This document shows positions 35,385-47,835 of a stretch of 64,000 nt of DNA, piece by piece (the stretch's first letter is position 1; each line of letters begins with the position of its first letter). The stretch lies in contig JAJHTX010000001.1 of the NCBI GenBank assembly GCA_032164295.1, positions 1,612,001 to 1,676,000 of the forward strand, read 5' to 3'. Under the pieces are notes generated by a model. That model was not told the origin of the DNA and did no database searches. It saw only the letters and a list, made by a program, of their open reading frames with translations. This DNA is from Inonotus obliquus (Eukaryota > Basidiomycota > Agaricomycetes > Hymenochaetales > Hymenochaetaceae). Made by a program: the position numbers and the translations under genes.

Positions 35385-37845
35385 ATGTCCTCTCCCGCCC
35401 GCCGCCTCTACAGTGCTGACCCGGGCTCACCGGCGTCGTCCGCCAATCTTCTCTATCCTTCTTCGAGAGGCCCTCCGACCGGCGTGCAGGCCACGTTCGC
35501 TCAGGGTCCTCCTCCGCTTCGTTCGCAAGCTTCGTCTACCTCCCTCGTTAGTGTCTATCACAACACCACCTCCCTCGTCACCATGAGCTAATGTGACCAC
35601 TGATTAGAACGAGAATCCGTACGCAGCCGTCAATGCTTCCAAGATCTCCGTCGCCCCCTCTATCTCTGACAAGGTAGCTCAGCTCATTTTATCGCTTCGC
35701 ATTCAGTCGCTTACCCCTCCGTCTATGTAGTTTTCTCTGGCACCTGATCCTTCTTCGTGGGGTGCCGAGATAGACAGAAACTTTGTCGAGCCCGATGACT
35801 GGCTGCACAATCCCGATCCGCGACGGGATAGAAAGATTGACAAGGGTGGTTCTGTCTTCACCAGTCGTGGGCTTGCAAACCTGGGCTGTCTGGTATGAAA
35901 TTGGGTCGTATACCTCGTTCCCAGGCTTATCATCCTCTCTGCAGATGGTACTCTGCGCAGGCCTGGTCACTCTCTTGTATGTCCTTCATTGTCGCTAGTA
36001 CTTTCAAGTAATTGCTAAAATGTGATTCATGGTGTGTAGTGCTGGATACCCTTTGATATCACATTTTACAAGTCCTAAACCCACCACGCTCGGTGGTTTC
36101 AATATCGGTGGGATCAACGCCTCTGGCCAAATTGCAGATATGGGCTCTTTCGGGTTGATCGACAAGGACACTCCTCAAGAAGCGTACACCAAGGCATCAT
36201 ACGTTGATGGATCGACGTTGGAGCTTGTCTTCTCAGACGAGTTTAATGTCGATGGTCGCACTTTCTACCCTGGCGATGATCCATACTGGGAGGCTGTTGA
36301 TCTCCATTACTGGGGTACCAACAATTTGGAATGGTAAGTAACATATTCTTCATAACTGTTGGTGGTCCTTAAGTTACCGTGTCCTGCAAGGTATGATCCG
36401 GAAACAATCACGACGAGGAACGGTTCGCTGGAGATTAGACTAAACCGAAAGAATACTCACGGTATGCAGTTTGAGGGAGGCATGATGAGCACATGGAACA
36501 AGTTTTGCTTTACTGGAGGTTTATTAGAGGCAGCCGTCACTCTACCTGGTGACAATATTACTGAGTAAGTCCCTCTACGTATTGCATGTGTCATCTCTAT
36601 ACCTAATTCCTATGTTTTCTAGAGGTCTGTGGCCTGCATTGTACGAATTTATTCTGCATTTTGCCGTGGAGCAATTCCGCTGACCTGTGTGATTTTGTGT
36701 AGTTGGGCAATGGGTAACCTTGGTCGCGCTGGCTATGGTGCCTCCCTTGACGGCATGTGGCCATATACATACGATGAATGCGATGTTGGTACAGTCGCGA
36801 ATCAAACTAGAAACGGGCTACCACTTTCGTAAGAGAATATCGAATGCTTTATAATGCAGCCCTACTAACTCCCCGGCGTATTAAGTGCTCTTACAGACGG
36901 AGATCCAGGGCAGGGCGGTGAACTCTCTTTCCTTCCAGGTCAGCGCCTCTCGCGTTGTACTTGCCCTGGCGAAATACATCCTGGCCCTATGCACTCCGAC
37001 GGTACATTCGTCGGTCGTGCAGCTCCCGAAATCGACGTCTTTGAGGCGCAAGTTGCAGACGGATACGGTCACGTTTCTCAATCGGGTCAATGGGCTCCAT
37101 TCAATGCGAACTATGAATGGTTCAACACATCCGCGAATATGCTCATCGTTGACCCCACCGTTACCCACCTTAACGAGTACCGGGGTGGTGTTTATCAGCA
37201 AGCGAGCTCTGGCGTGTCGATCACCAACCAAGATTGTTACGAATTGACTGGTGCTTGCTATAGCATTTACGCCTTTGAATACAAGCCTGGCTTTGATGAT
37301 TCGTGAGTTCCTTGATCTATTTCAGGGATCATAACGTTTATCGTGATGTTTAGGTACATTGCCTGGGTCAACGACGGTGTGCTCGCCTGGCAAGCTAATG
37401 GACCAGGCTTTGCAGCGGATCCACAAGTAGAGATCGGCCCACGCCCTGTACCACAGGAACCCTTGGTATGTTTCATGCTGCAAAGGTGCTGTAGTATAGT
37501 TCTAATAAGCTTCCTGGTCCATTCTAGTACATCCTACTGAACTTGGGTTTGTCCGAAAACTTCGGATTCGTTGACTTCGAGAATTTGGTGTTCCCAACCT
37601 ATATGAGGGTGGACTGGGTCCGCGTGTACCAGCGCCCAGACGAGAAGAACCTCGGTTGTGACCCGCCAGATTTCCCAACCGAAGCCTATATTCAACAGTA
37701 CGTTGACTCTGCCTTCTGCGAAAATTGAGACTTATTTGTTTATTGCTGAAGATACATCGAGGCTTATACGAACCCGAACTTAACGACCTGGGTGGATGAC
37801 TTCCATCAGGAGTTCCCAAGAAATAGCTTCCTTGGTGAATGTTAA
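35385..37845 (+). CDS. Kre6/Skn1 family beta-glucan synthesis protein (GH16), 608 aa
   Basis: Needed for beta-1,6-glucan and cell-wall assembly; a type II membrane protein of the secretory pathway. Twelve exons: 35385-35546, 35608-35673, 35731-35892, 35945-35976, 36040-36333, 36391-36564, 36623-36640, 36703-36828, 36886-37302, 37354-37465, 37528-37697, 37752-37845; they sum to 1827 nt. Residues 1-130 are a Ser/Pro-rich cytosolic tail, about 131-152 a single membrane helix (VLCAGLVTLFAGYPLI), and the rest a GH16-type lumenal domain. The catalytic motif EIDVFEAQ is at about residue 394. Family blocks include LELVFSDEFN, NFGFVDFENLVFPTYMRVD and the C-terminal AYTNPNLTTWVDDF. Exon 7 is 18 nt. Confidence 0.95.
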
Positions 37846-38331
37846 TGAGTGGTAACACGTCGGATGACGGTAATGGATTCAGACATTTCGTTTTCGGATC
37901 TGAGGATTCCGCTGACTGTTGACACTTACGATTATCATAACTTAACTTACGATTATCACTTCGTATTCGCCGTGGGCATTATGTCCAAGGCGCAATTGGT
38001 GCATTTCCCTATACCCTTCCGGGGCATATCTTCTGCGGATGTGTCTCGGGGAAGTGGCATTGACGTGGAGACGGCCAGTCCATTCCTTTGCTTTGTTGGA
38101 GCCCGTATCTACTTTATTTTCCCCATTGAATACAATACATTGCCGACATATCAGAGTCGCACCTTCTTTTGGTTTTGACGCTCGTTCCCTCACCTCTGTA
38201 CAGTGTCTGTTCATATAATACAAAAATTTTGAGTCCTAATACATTCGTACATCTGGTTCTACATTACTCCATTGATAGACTCGTCGCGATATCCGGACAG
38301 GAAGTCAGGATAGACAAGGTCTCGTCTAATG
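37846..38331. other. 3' intergenic region of convergent genes
   Basis: Between Kre6/Skn1 (+) and the UBE2O-like gene (-). No coding signal; presumed 3' UTRs and terminators. An imperfect direct repeat (acttacgattatca) sits at 37924-37956. Confidence 0.5.
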
Positions 38332-41300
38332 TCATAATGTGGCACAAGATGACGTGGGTAAGATGGCCTCTAGTTTGTCGAGTATTCTAGTGAGCGGAAT
38401 TATTCCTCCTCCGGTCAGCCTAGGTACAGAGAGCTCGCTAGCGTCGTCTTCCAACTCCGTCGTTCGGCTCTTCTCGATGAGGGCCCTTGAAGTCTTGATG
38501 ACCTTCACAAGCTTGCCACGAGTGATGTAGATGTCCTTAATCACATCCTCTAAGCTACCTATGGGCATCTCAAGAGCCCGGCGCACGAAACCTCGAGAAA
38601 GGACATAGGCCTTTTCATTGTAAAGCCTGCTATTCACTTTCCCCTCAACTGTACCTCGCAGCTTTTCGTAAGCAGGTTCACAGTACCATCTACAATTCAG
38701 TCACGACCATCAGCAAACCAACGGACGCCCACTCTTCTGATACACTTACGGTTCTTTCACGAGTACAAGGCCTTGGATTGAGACCAACGCTTGGAGGAGC
38801 GATGACCTGGCTGGATTCCACGATTCGCTGCGATCTCCTGCCCAGGTTCCCAGGATCGAAAGACACACTTTCCCTTCTTCGTAAAGATTCGGATTAACGC
38901 GTCCATTTCCTATCAGTGCATTTAGACCGTTGTTCAATTATAATCAGATGGATGCCATTCTTACCGTTGGTCCAACTGTGGAAATGCGCTATGGGGGGAC
39001 TCTGAGGAAAATTGGCGTCGAGCTTCCAGTCTATCACAAACGGCGCGTCTTCGTAAGGCGTATTCTCTGGACCGAGTATCAGACTCCGTAGGAGATCTGT
39101 ACGATCTTCATAGGTCCGGACAATGACCGATTCTATTGGAAAAAGTTAGATAGTACATATCAAAAGCACGTCATTTCTTCCCTACCTGGGAGACTTGATG
39201 AAAGCGCACGATACTCTTTCGAGAGCCGCGATATGAACTGCCTTGAAGGTTGTTCTGCTGGGGTAGTGATGAAAGCATGATCTGGTGGTGCGGACGGAAC
39301 AATGTCAAATCTCTTCCAGGGCGGTTCTGTCGATGATTGTCCTTGTGCAGCGTCTACCCCTGTTTTTCCGACCTCTGGATATATGACAGGGGTCACGTCA
39401 GGTCTGGATATCGAAGACGCCAGCGGTTTTATTTTATCATCGTCTCCAGGAGATGGCCAAGCACCCGGCACAGGACCATTAGAGCTCATGGTTGTATCAG
39501 CGCTATGAACTTCATCGATTTCCATCGGTTCTGCTTCATCATCCAGGTCTCCGAGTGCTTCATCTTCATCTTCGTCTATCCATCCCTCTTCGGGTACACC
39601 CACATATTGTTGCCACTGACCGTCATCAGTTTGAATCTCATAAGTACCCTCAATATCATGGGAGTCATAGGCACTGTGAGCGTCTGATAGATCATCTCCC
39701 CATAGATCTTCAAGTTGTTCGAGACCATCGTGGAGTCTGGTGATCCGCTCCAAAGCAACATCGACTTTCCGAAGGTCAGGTAATGTAACTTCGACCAGAC
39801 CATTTAAATGAAGCTGTGCAGCCACACGCATGTAAGTAGACGTCAATTACATACACTGAGCAACTTACACTTGTTACTTCACCGAACCAAGATACGCTAT
39901 CGGTATCCTTTGCGTCAGGCCTTCTGATACTGTAAGTCATGGAGGGCTCGTCCTTCTGGGCGATACTACGCCCGATTCTGTCCAACTCTTTTCTCCAGCC
40001 TGTAAGTTCGCCGGTCTCTTCGTCGGCAAGAGGTATCTCATGTACCCATGGTTCCAATTCGCCTATGCTATAGACATGCTTGAATATAGAGTTATCCGTT
40101 TCGATGATGTTAGAAAGACGAACCTCGGAACAAGTGGTTTCAGGCATCCGTTCGTATCACCTACCCGGTGAATGAAAACCAAGTCTCCCCTGCGAGCGCC
40201 AAACCCCTCTTGAGGATTGCTCTCACTGGCATCCGCACCGCGAACATCTAGTTCAAGTACAGAAACCGTTTCATGTTGTCCGTTGTATAACTCAATTTCT
40301 GCAGTTCGTTCCGCTGCGTTGACGACGTGTACCACGGCACCATGTTTCTCCTCCTCCGTCTTCCATACAACGTGATCTCCTGGCCTAAGTAAATCAGAAT
40401 ATATAGTACAGCCTCAATATAATCCATATTACCAGCAGTCATATTCATCGGGATTCAAGTAGGGCACCAGGTCCATCGAGCGAGCCTTCTCTATCGAACC
40501 GTCCTGCCATAGGAGATCAACTGTAGTCTCAGTCTCGCATATGACGAATGTATCGACTCTTATAAATCCCGTTTTCTGATCCGGTTGGCCATGTATGGTG
40601 AGAACCTCTTCAGGCGCTGCCTTAATGGTCAGGCGGTCTCCGACTCGAGGCAATTGATCATTTACTCCACGCAATAGGATCAAGTCAGAAATATCTTTCC
40701 CGTACCAATATCGCTTTGGACGTTGGCGTTTCGATGCTTCCTCTGGAGCGAGCTATACAAACGCCGATGAACAATAATAACATCGGATTGCTTGAGACTT
40801 ACCGACTGATTAACTGCCATCCAAGCAATGGCGTAGACGATATGCTTAACGGACACGACCAAGTCTTCTGATGACGGTCGAATTTCACCCATGAAATAAG
40901 ATATTAAGCCTTGAATGCCCTGTTCTGGAGGTGTTGGTAATATGTCCTACAGAAAATTCGGATCAGAATTGCCCGGGAAGTCATTGGTTATACGCACTGC
41001 TCCTCGTTCTCCGACTGCGAGGCGGGCGCTGACCTCCGGGAGACGTACCAAAGCGCCGTCGGCCGTTTGCACGACTGACTCATCGAAAAACTAACGCTGA
41101 GATTAGCCTCTCCTACGAAAGGTAAATCTCAAACCGTATACCTCCTGAATTTGCCCTATCCAATCATTATAAACAACGTAATCTCCCACTGAAATGTCAT
41201 CAAATTCCTTGATGTCATCTACGGTCTTCCAGTCCTCCAGCTGAGACGGAGGATGGAAGTGAGCAAGATGGACATACTATATATTCTATGGGCGTACCTT

Positions 41301-41894
41301 TATGCCACTGACCGCATGAGCTACCTGAAGGTTCCTCTCAGAAACGTACTCTCAAGACGTAAAAAGTGCATAAACGGACCTTGAATCTGACGCTGGCGTT
41401 GGTGACAACGGCCGACTGAACATCCTCGAAAGTACGCTTGCAAATGTCTCCAGCCTGCGAACTCGCATTGAATGAATGATGAGATAGCCACAATAAGATG
41501 CTGTATCACCTGCATCGGCCTATCAACAAGCCTGAATGAGGATTCCAGAAGGATTTCACGAGCATTGTTCGGGTGGAAGGACACGCCAACTTCTCCCCGC
41601 CTAAGTGGACGTAGTAGAGGATCCAGAGGCAATCCCTGAATCTGTAGGTCGTCGCTATCATGCCAACATCGCTACATCAACCGAATGTGATTCATAAGCA
41701 GCGCCGATTGTGTTTATTGGAGAACTTTTACCATGACGATGCCATAGCTAGAGGAAGTGGACGCCTCGTCGATACGTTGGACGATATCCTCACCAAATAA
41801 CTATGGATTGGAGAGCGTCAGTATTAGAGAAGATGGCCTAGGAAATTGCATGTATAACCTTTGTTCGCGACTGCTGCCGCGAATTATGGCTCAT
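38332..41894 (-). CDS. UBE2O-like giant E2 ubiquitin-conjugating enzyme, 937 aa
   Basis: Fifteen exons: 41859-41894, 41732-41800, 41510-41671, 41380-41454, 41298-41324, 41142-41240, 40998-41090, 40803-40946, 40433-40752, 40165-40384, 39869-40123, 39186-39813, 38965-39132, 38750-38909, 38332-38689; they sum to 2814 nt. The C-terminal UBC domain (about 705-860) has the active Cys near residue 781 in [14 protein letters not shown], then [19 protein letters not shown]. The blocks [14 protein letters not shown] and [13 protein letters not shown] match UBE2O. The N-terminal 550 residues hold the SH3-like repeats of UBE2O ([46 protein letters not shown]). A coiled coil and an acidic linker lie at about 500-620. 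In animals UBE2O is a hybrid E2/E3 acting on orphan ribosomal and other basic proteins; the same role here is inference. Confidence 0.93.
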
Positions 41895-42086
41895 TGCCGG
41901 CGTCTAGGGTAGTATAGTACTGTATGTGGTGAAAGTAAAGATCCACCTCTCAAAGTTTCTCAAGAGTTGGGTACGCGATTAGTCATGCACACATTTCCTT
42001 CCGCGCCAATCTGCCGATCTACTTGAATATTCACTAGCACCTCAGGCAAGTTCTTTAATACTATCCGCTTCCTGATACACATACAT

Positions 42087-42945
42087 TTATCTATCTATTG
42101 ACGGTTGATGATCCACCAGGGGTCTCGTTATCAACTCCGGACTGTCCTTCAGCAACTCATCTTGAGACCCGGACAAGAGTCTACTGCTCAGAATGTCATC
42201 CTCAGTCTTGCTCGAGACAGTTCCAAGTCTGCCTGCGAGTTTGTCATCTCCTGGAGGGATGTGCGATGATAGCGTTCGGAATATGGGTGCCCGTGAAGTG
42301 TGAAAATCATTGATAGATTTTGACAAGGTTTGCAACTGTGAAGAGAGGAGTAAAGCAGCGTTCAAAAATATCGACAATGAAATGAGGAAATACCTTTAGC
42401 ATAATTGCATCAATAGCATCTTTCCGTACATTAAACCGATTCGACAGCTTGGCAAACTCTGCTGCCTTTGCAGCCTTGGCTTCGTCTTCAACGTTAACCG
42501 TTTCCTCTTCCCCTGTCTCCTCTGGGCCGTAGAAACGATCATTCTCTCCCAGCCTCTCCACCTGTGCGTGCATTCTTGCTATGTCACCCTGCAGGTTGCG
42601 GATTTCAGCCAGATGTGTCCATAGATCATCCTCTTTTTCTTCAAACTCGCCGGGGGCCAAGACACCGATGCTCTGCCCATCAAACGGATCGCTCATATTT
42701 TCTGGAAGCTCTCTCGTCCTTAGCTTTACGGGCGACGACTTCTCGGAAGATGAGGACCCCTTAAGCTCCTGTATTTCACTGTCTATTCGGCTAATAATAT
42801 CGTCATGCGGCGACGTGGTCAGAAGGGGAGTAGTTTGAGGACCTGAAGTGACTTGAGGCTGACGACCGCTAGTGGATAGCGCGGGGGAATCAACGCCGGC
42901 ATTATCATCAAGAACGCTGGTCTCAATATTCCTGTTAGCGAGCAT
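42087..42945 (-). CDS. coiled-coil protein of unknown function, 266 aa
   Basis: Not recognised. Two exons, 42394-42945 and 42087-42335, sum to 801 nt with a clean GT-AG intron. The N-terminal 90 residues are Ser/Thr/Pro-rich. A predicted coiled coil spans about 105-140 (DDLWTHLAEIRNLQGDIARM), then an acidic and Ala-rich helix, and a last Ser-rich part. There is no signal peptide or membrane helix. Its start is 200 bp from that of MoaA-MoaC on the other strand. It could be a vesicle- or BLOC-type small adaptor, but that is only a guess from shape. Confidence 0.7.
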
Positions 42946-43145
42946 TGTGTTGTGGGCGCAAGGAGCTACGATTCTCTGGGTCAGCGGGAATGGTCACCAG
43001 TCAATCAATCTGATTGGTAATGGAAAGCACCACGTGACATGATCGGCGTATTGTTGCATCCTTTGTCTGATTTCCTGCCGCATCCAATGATCTTCCATCT
43101 TCACTGTTAACTCATGACTGAATTACTAACCTGCTTCTGGCCACG

Positions 43146-45560
43146 ATGTTTGGCAGGCTCTCAAGGGTATCAAGGCCTTGTCGTGCTCCTCAGACAATTA
43201 ACCGGACGAATTTACATACGTTAGTCGATACGCTCGATGTTCGTGATAGAGCCAGGGCAAGTAGCACAAACCTAAATGCAAAGAAAGCATTATTATTGAC
43301 AAACTGGTGATGCACAGTTAAAGCTCTCGGAGATAGACCGCATCAATCCCTTGGCTCCTGGTCTTTTCGACTCGTTCCATCGGCGGCATGATTACTTACG
43401 AATATCATTAACCGAGAAGTGCAATCTACGGTGTAAGCTTTCGTCACTGTTGTTGAATATGTACACCATGTTAACTAATTCTAGGCTTCTACTGTATGCC
43501 GAGTGAAGGAACAGAGCTTAGTCCCTCGCACAACATACTTTCCGATGATGAGGTCGTTCGTCTGGCTAGACTTTTTGTTATGAACGGAGTAAATAAGATA
43601 CGTCTCACCGGCGGCGAACCTACCGTTAGAAAAGGCATAATAGACCTCGTTGGTAAGTTAATGATGTTGCATCGCTAGTGTATTCCCGCGTCGTAACCCA
43701 TCATGTTGACCGTAGGACGCATGAACGAACTTCGCCGTTACGGTCTGAAATCAATAGCGATGACTAGTAACGGGGTGGCTTTGCACAGAAAACTAACCTC
43801 CCTCGTTGAGAATGGGCTAACCCATCTCAATTTAAGGTCATATATACTCTCTGGGATAATTCCGCGGGTTCTGAGTTGTTCTTGATACAGTCTTGACACC
43901 TTGGACCCTTTTAAGTTTGAGCTTATGACGCGAAGAATGGGCCACGAAGCTGTCTTACGCACCCTCGACGTTGCTCTTGGTACTCCTGGATTACAAGTGG
44001 TAAAACTGAATGTCGTCGTCATTCGAGGTTTAAACGACCACGAAGTCCCGAAATTTCTCGAGCTCACCCGGTGAGCTAGCTTCTACACTAATCATTATTA
44101 TGATCACGAGCAAACTCTTGCATAGATCTAAGCCGTTGTCTGTCCGCTTCATAGAATTTATGCCTTTTAACGGTTTGTAGAAGAATTGCTGGTCATTCAC
44201 CAACGGCTTGGCATACTCACTTCTGTTTATCACCAGGCAATAAATGGGATAAGCGGAAAATGGTCCCTTCCTCCGTATTGCTGGATCGTATATCAATGAT
44301 ACATCCTGATCTGTACAAAGTCTCTGACGAGATGAATGACACAGCGCGTTCGTTCCAGTTACCGGGCCATCGTGGCTCCTTCGGGTTCATTAGTAGCATG
44401 TCTGATCATTTTTGTGGCTCTTGCAACCGGCTCCGTATAACTGCGGATGGTCAAATCAAGGTGACTTTTGTTGCCATGTACACGAGAAACGAGGTTCTCA
44501 TACCATGAAGGTTTGCTTATTTGACAGTAGAGAGGTGTCGCTTAGAGATTTAATGCGAAACGGCTCATCGGACGATGACTTAATTAAAGTGAGCCTCAGT
44601 CAAGTGTTTCAGAGTAGACCGACTGACCGTGGTTTGCAACGTAGATCGTCCATGCGGCTCTTGGATTAAAGAAGGAGAAGCACGATGGAATGGAAGATAT
44701 AGATGTCGTCAACAATAGGCCCATGGTAAAAATTGGAGGTTGAGTGTATTTCTGCTTTGCGGAATTTATATTCTATAAGCCGAGGTAGCATAAGCCTCAT
44801 TTGAACATCCGTTAGATCGTGCACCAAGTTATGCTCCCCGCCATTCATTGTCCTTTTCCATGCCAAGCTTTCGTTGGCGCTTCGATGCGATGCAACGAGC
44901 AACCCTCCACACTGTATCACCGCGACGGCGAAGTCAAGAAGCATGCCTGACGCACATTGATAAGCACGGAAAACCAGCAATGGTTGATGTGTCTGGCAAA
45001 GAAATCACGCAAAGAACTGCGACCGCACAAGGAAGAATTTTCATCCCGAGGATTGCATATCGACTTATTTATGATCCCCCCGAGAGCCCTGAAGACATTG
45101 ATGATTCTGAGATGAGCCGTCGTCGGAAAAAGACAAGGGCTAAGGGCGACGTGCTTACTGTGGCCCAGCTAGCGGGGATCATGGGCAGGTATGCTGGTAA
45201 TTGCTTTTGCCCTCCCTGCTGCTCAACGATGACATGGTATTTAGCAAGAAGACGGCCGAGTTAATTCCACTCTGCCATCCGATTCCTTTATCCCACGTCT
45301 CAGTGGAGTTGCGGGCAGAAGATCATTCTGCTGAGAATGGCACCAGGAACAATGGCAAACGCTACAGTATCCTGTGTCGAGCAGCCGCCACTTGTGACGG
45401 CAAGACGGGTGTTGAAATGGAAGCTCTAACCGCCGTATCCGTGAGCTTGCTTACCGTTTGGGATATGCTCAAGGCAGTCGCAGGGAAGGAAATGCTGATC
45501 GACGGCATCTGCGTAACAAGCAAGTCAGGTGGCAGGAGCGGAGACTTCGTGAGAGCTTGA
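43146..45560 (+). CDS. MoaA-MoaC fusion for molybdopterin precursor Z (cPMP), 609 aa
   Basis: Counterpart of human MOCS1 and Aspergillus cnxABC: converts GTP to cyclic pyranopterin monophosphate, in mitochondria. Exons 43146-43238, 43318-43432, 43485-43652, 43716-43836, 43891-44070, 44126-44172, 44237-44460, 44511-44588, 44645-44738, 44795-45188 and 45245-45560 sum to 1830 nt. A basic presequence (residues 1-25) leads into the radical-SAM cluster EKCNLRCFYCMP. GG(E/D)P-type [12 protein letters not shown] follows, and the C-terminal FeS site [14 protein letters not shown] plus a Cys in VCLFD. The MoaC part has [23 protein letters not shown] and [10 protein letters not shown]. If the intron at 44739-44794 is kept, translation ends at 44743 and yields MoaA alone (374 aa) with a Gly-Gly end. 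The exon 1/2 junction is the least certain. Confidence 0.93.
44739..44794 (+). promoter_or_regulatory. candidate regulated intron between MoaA and MoaC
   Basis: Donor G|GTTGAG and acceptor ATAAG. Unspliced, the frame reads ...KIGG then stop at 44741-44743; spliced, it reads on into MoaC in frame. The donor is weaker than its neighbours (GTTGAG against GTAAGT-like sites). An alternative acceptor further on (TTAG before 44816) also keeps frame. Confidence 0.6.
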
Positions 45561-45849
45561 GGTGAGACTATCACAAGGCGATCATGTATTCCTTTGGTCG
45601 AAGGCTGAAGCTGATGTAGCATCTTCTTAGGGAAGTGTTGGGAGCTGGATGAATTTACTCTCTTTCGTACTCCGTTATCTTTATCCCGTCACCAGTGACC
45701 CCTCTCCGTGTCGCTGAAGCCGATCTCTAGTACATCCTCAACGCCGGACGGCCGTTTCTCTCCGCACAATCCCACGTATCCAATTCTATCATATATGTGC
45801 TGCGCGTCGTTGTGAACTCCAACATATAAAGCCACACACTGTCTCGATG

Positions 45850-46891
45850 CTAACATTCTTTTAAGTCGTTGCGCCAGTTGTCAGCTTTGTATATCAAGAG
45901 GGATTGTAATGCAGAAACATACTCTTCTGTGACCTTTCTAGCTAGCGCCTCCGCAAAGCCCCTTCTACGCCACTTTGGTGTCGTGTAGACCTTCGTCACC
46001 ACAGCCACTCTATCCGACCGGCGAGCAACAGCGCAGATGCTGACGGTCTTACCTGCGGTTTCATAAACCCAGATGATTCTCCCTTCGATAAGCCATTGAG
46101 CCTCTTGCCTTGCAGCTTCGACAGTCAACGGGAAGTATACCTATGCCCACGCTCAGGTCTGCGTATATAGTCCCAAGTGGACGACTCACTGATGTATCCG
46201 CGAATTCTCTGCAGAGGATAGTCACCGAGGCCAAGTCGGAGAGTTCTGCCATGCGAATCCTGCCATTTTCGGGTGGTGGCGATGTGGAAGGTCTGAAAGT
46301 CTCATTCGTGCAATAGGTTAGAAGGGCTTCATAAAAGGGATTCGGTTCTGCCGTAATGCCAGTTCTGGAAGTCCAGGTCTTCTTAAAACCTATCACCAAA
46401 TCCGCTCGACCGAATACTGAGAAAATACGCTGGGGGCGGGCGACATCGAGCAGTGCGGACTGGATGGCTTGGAGCCTCCTATCAAGCTCGTTTTCTGGTG
46501 TCGATCCCGGGAGATCTGACGACCAAAGGAACACTGGGAAATCGCCAAGGTACCCCCTTGTGCAAGAAAGGACGAGTTGAAGTTCCGGCTGCTGGGAAGC
46601 CAAACCAGCGCTTGACCACAGCGTCAACCAAAAATTTCGCCCGATAGGTTGTCGTTCTGTGGCTCCTCTTTGGGTCCGTTCGGTCTGGGGATCGTCTCGT
46701 TGGCCACGATGAGCGCGAAGACGGTTCGCCTCGGCTTTGGCGATGTCCAGAGCATGGGCGAGAATGATGGTGGCCGAAATTTCTCTCTGGCAAAGTGCTG
46801 GGTAGGCATCGATCAAGAGGTCGGTTGCAGAGGTGTGCAGTTTGATCAGGACCCCTTCCTGCGACCACCTAAGTAAGTTAATTCCCGTCAT
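45850..46891 (-). CDS. GNAT-family N-acetyltransferase, 330 aa
   Basis: Two exons, 46190-46891 and 45850-46140, sum to 993 nt. The C-terminal third is a GNAT fold: VAVVTKVYTTPKWRRRGFAE (about 280-299) is the acetyl-CoA-binding motif A with the R-R-x-G turn. The N-terminal 200 residues are a family-specific domain seen in fungal GNAT proteins of this size (LVLSCTRGYLGDFPVFLW). The substrate is unknown. The ATG at 46891 is taken because the frame further upstream has no domain support. Confidence 0.8.
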
Positions 46892-47835
46892 GTTCCGCTG
46901 AGTAATAATGTAGATTTTGATGAATAGGGAATAGGGAACACTGCCCTGGGCGTCTATCGAGATAGATGAAAAGGCAAGAGAACCGTTTCTAGGGATGAAA
47001 GTACAGTGAGGGATTATCGGGGAGAACTCGATGAACGACAGAACAAACACCCTAGAGCAGCTTTTATCTCTGTTTTCCATCGACAAGTCAAGTCGGGCAA
47101 AGAAGGAGTAAATCTAGTCCGCAATTATTCTCTATTTTACTCACGCGTTGTTTCACCACTCTTCTCATCACCCGCTTGGTTTTCACGACGAAAGTTCCGA
47201 TCTATTGTGAACGTCGAGTCACGAGAAGCAACGGGCTTTCCCCTTACCGACAACGCAACAGCTACTTCTATATGCAGAACATTTCTGTGGATACTAGGAA
47301 TGCAGACACAGGACGCTTGGATAGCCAAATGCCGGAGTTTGCTCAGTGGTATAGAATCAAGACAAACACGTTTGCTACCGTACGCAGAGGGTACCGATTC
47401 TATTTCTGTCTGAACAGGACCGTCTAACTCTTGCGGACAGACTTTCTTCCCCGTCACAAGAAGAAAGGAGAGAAGGCAACCTGAAAATTCGCCTTCACTA
47501 AGCGCTCGTCCTTGAGCACTCCCAAAGTACTCTTTCTCTATTATTACCGACTCAGATGCTTTTATAGACAAGCTAGCATTCTTTGCCTGGTAATAGATGA
47601 CGGTGAGATTACCTTAATCAACCAAGTTTACTCTCTTGGATACTAATGAATACCCCCTCCTGTCTAGGACGGGCGCTTAATGACGTATAATTCTGTGTAG
47701 TATTAGGATGCACGAACTGATTCACGAGCGCTTTTTATCTTTAGACGCTGGAGGGCTTTTTGTGACAGGAGATAATGTCTCTATTCTAGCGCTTAGGAAA
47801 GGGTTGGATCGTGTCTACTGCTTCCTAATCAAGGT
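46892..47835. other. 944-bp intergenic region with an uncertain ORF
   Basis: Between the GNAT gene's start and the 3' end of the amidase, both on the minus strand. A 144-codon frame lies at 47137-47571 (-) and a 135-codon frame at 47006-47413 (+); neither shows a domain or supportable splice joins. I leave both uncalled. Confidence 0.4.

Noticed and set aside
47137..47571. 144-codon minus frame as a gene
   Set aside because: No domain, no splice partner, odd composition; left as intergenic.
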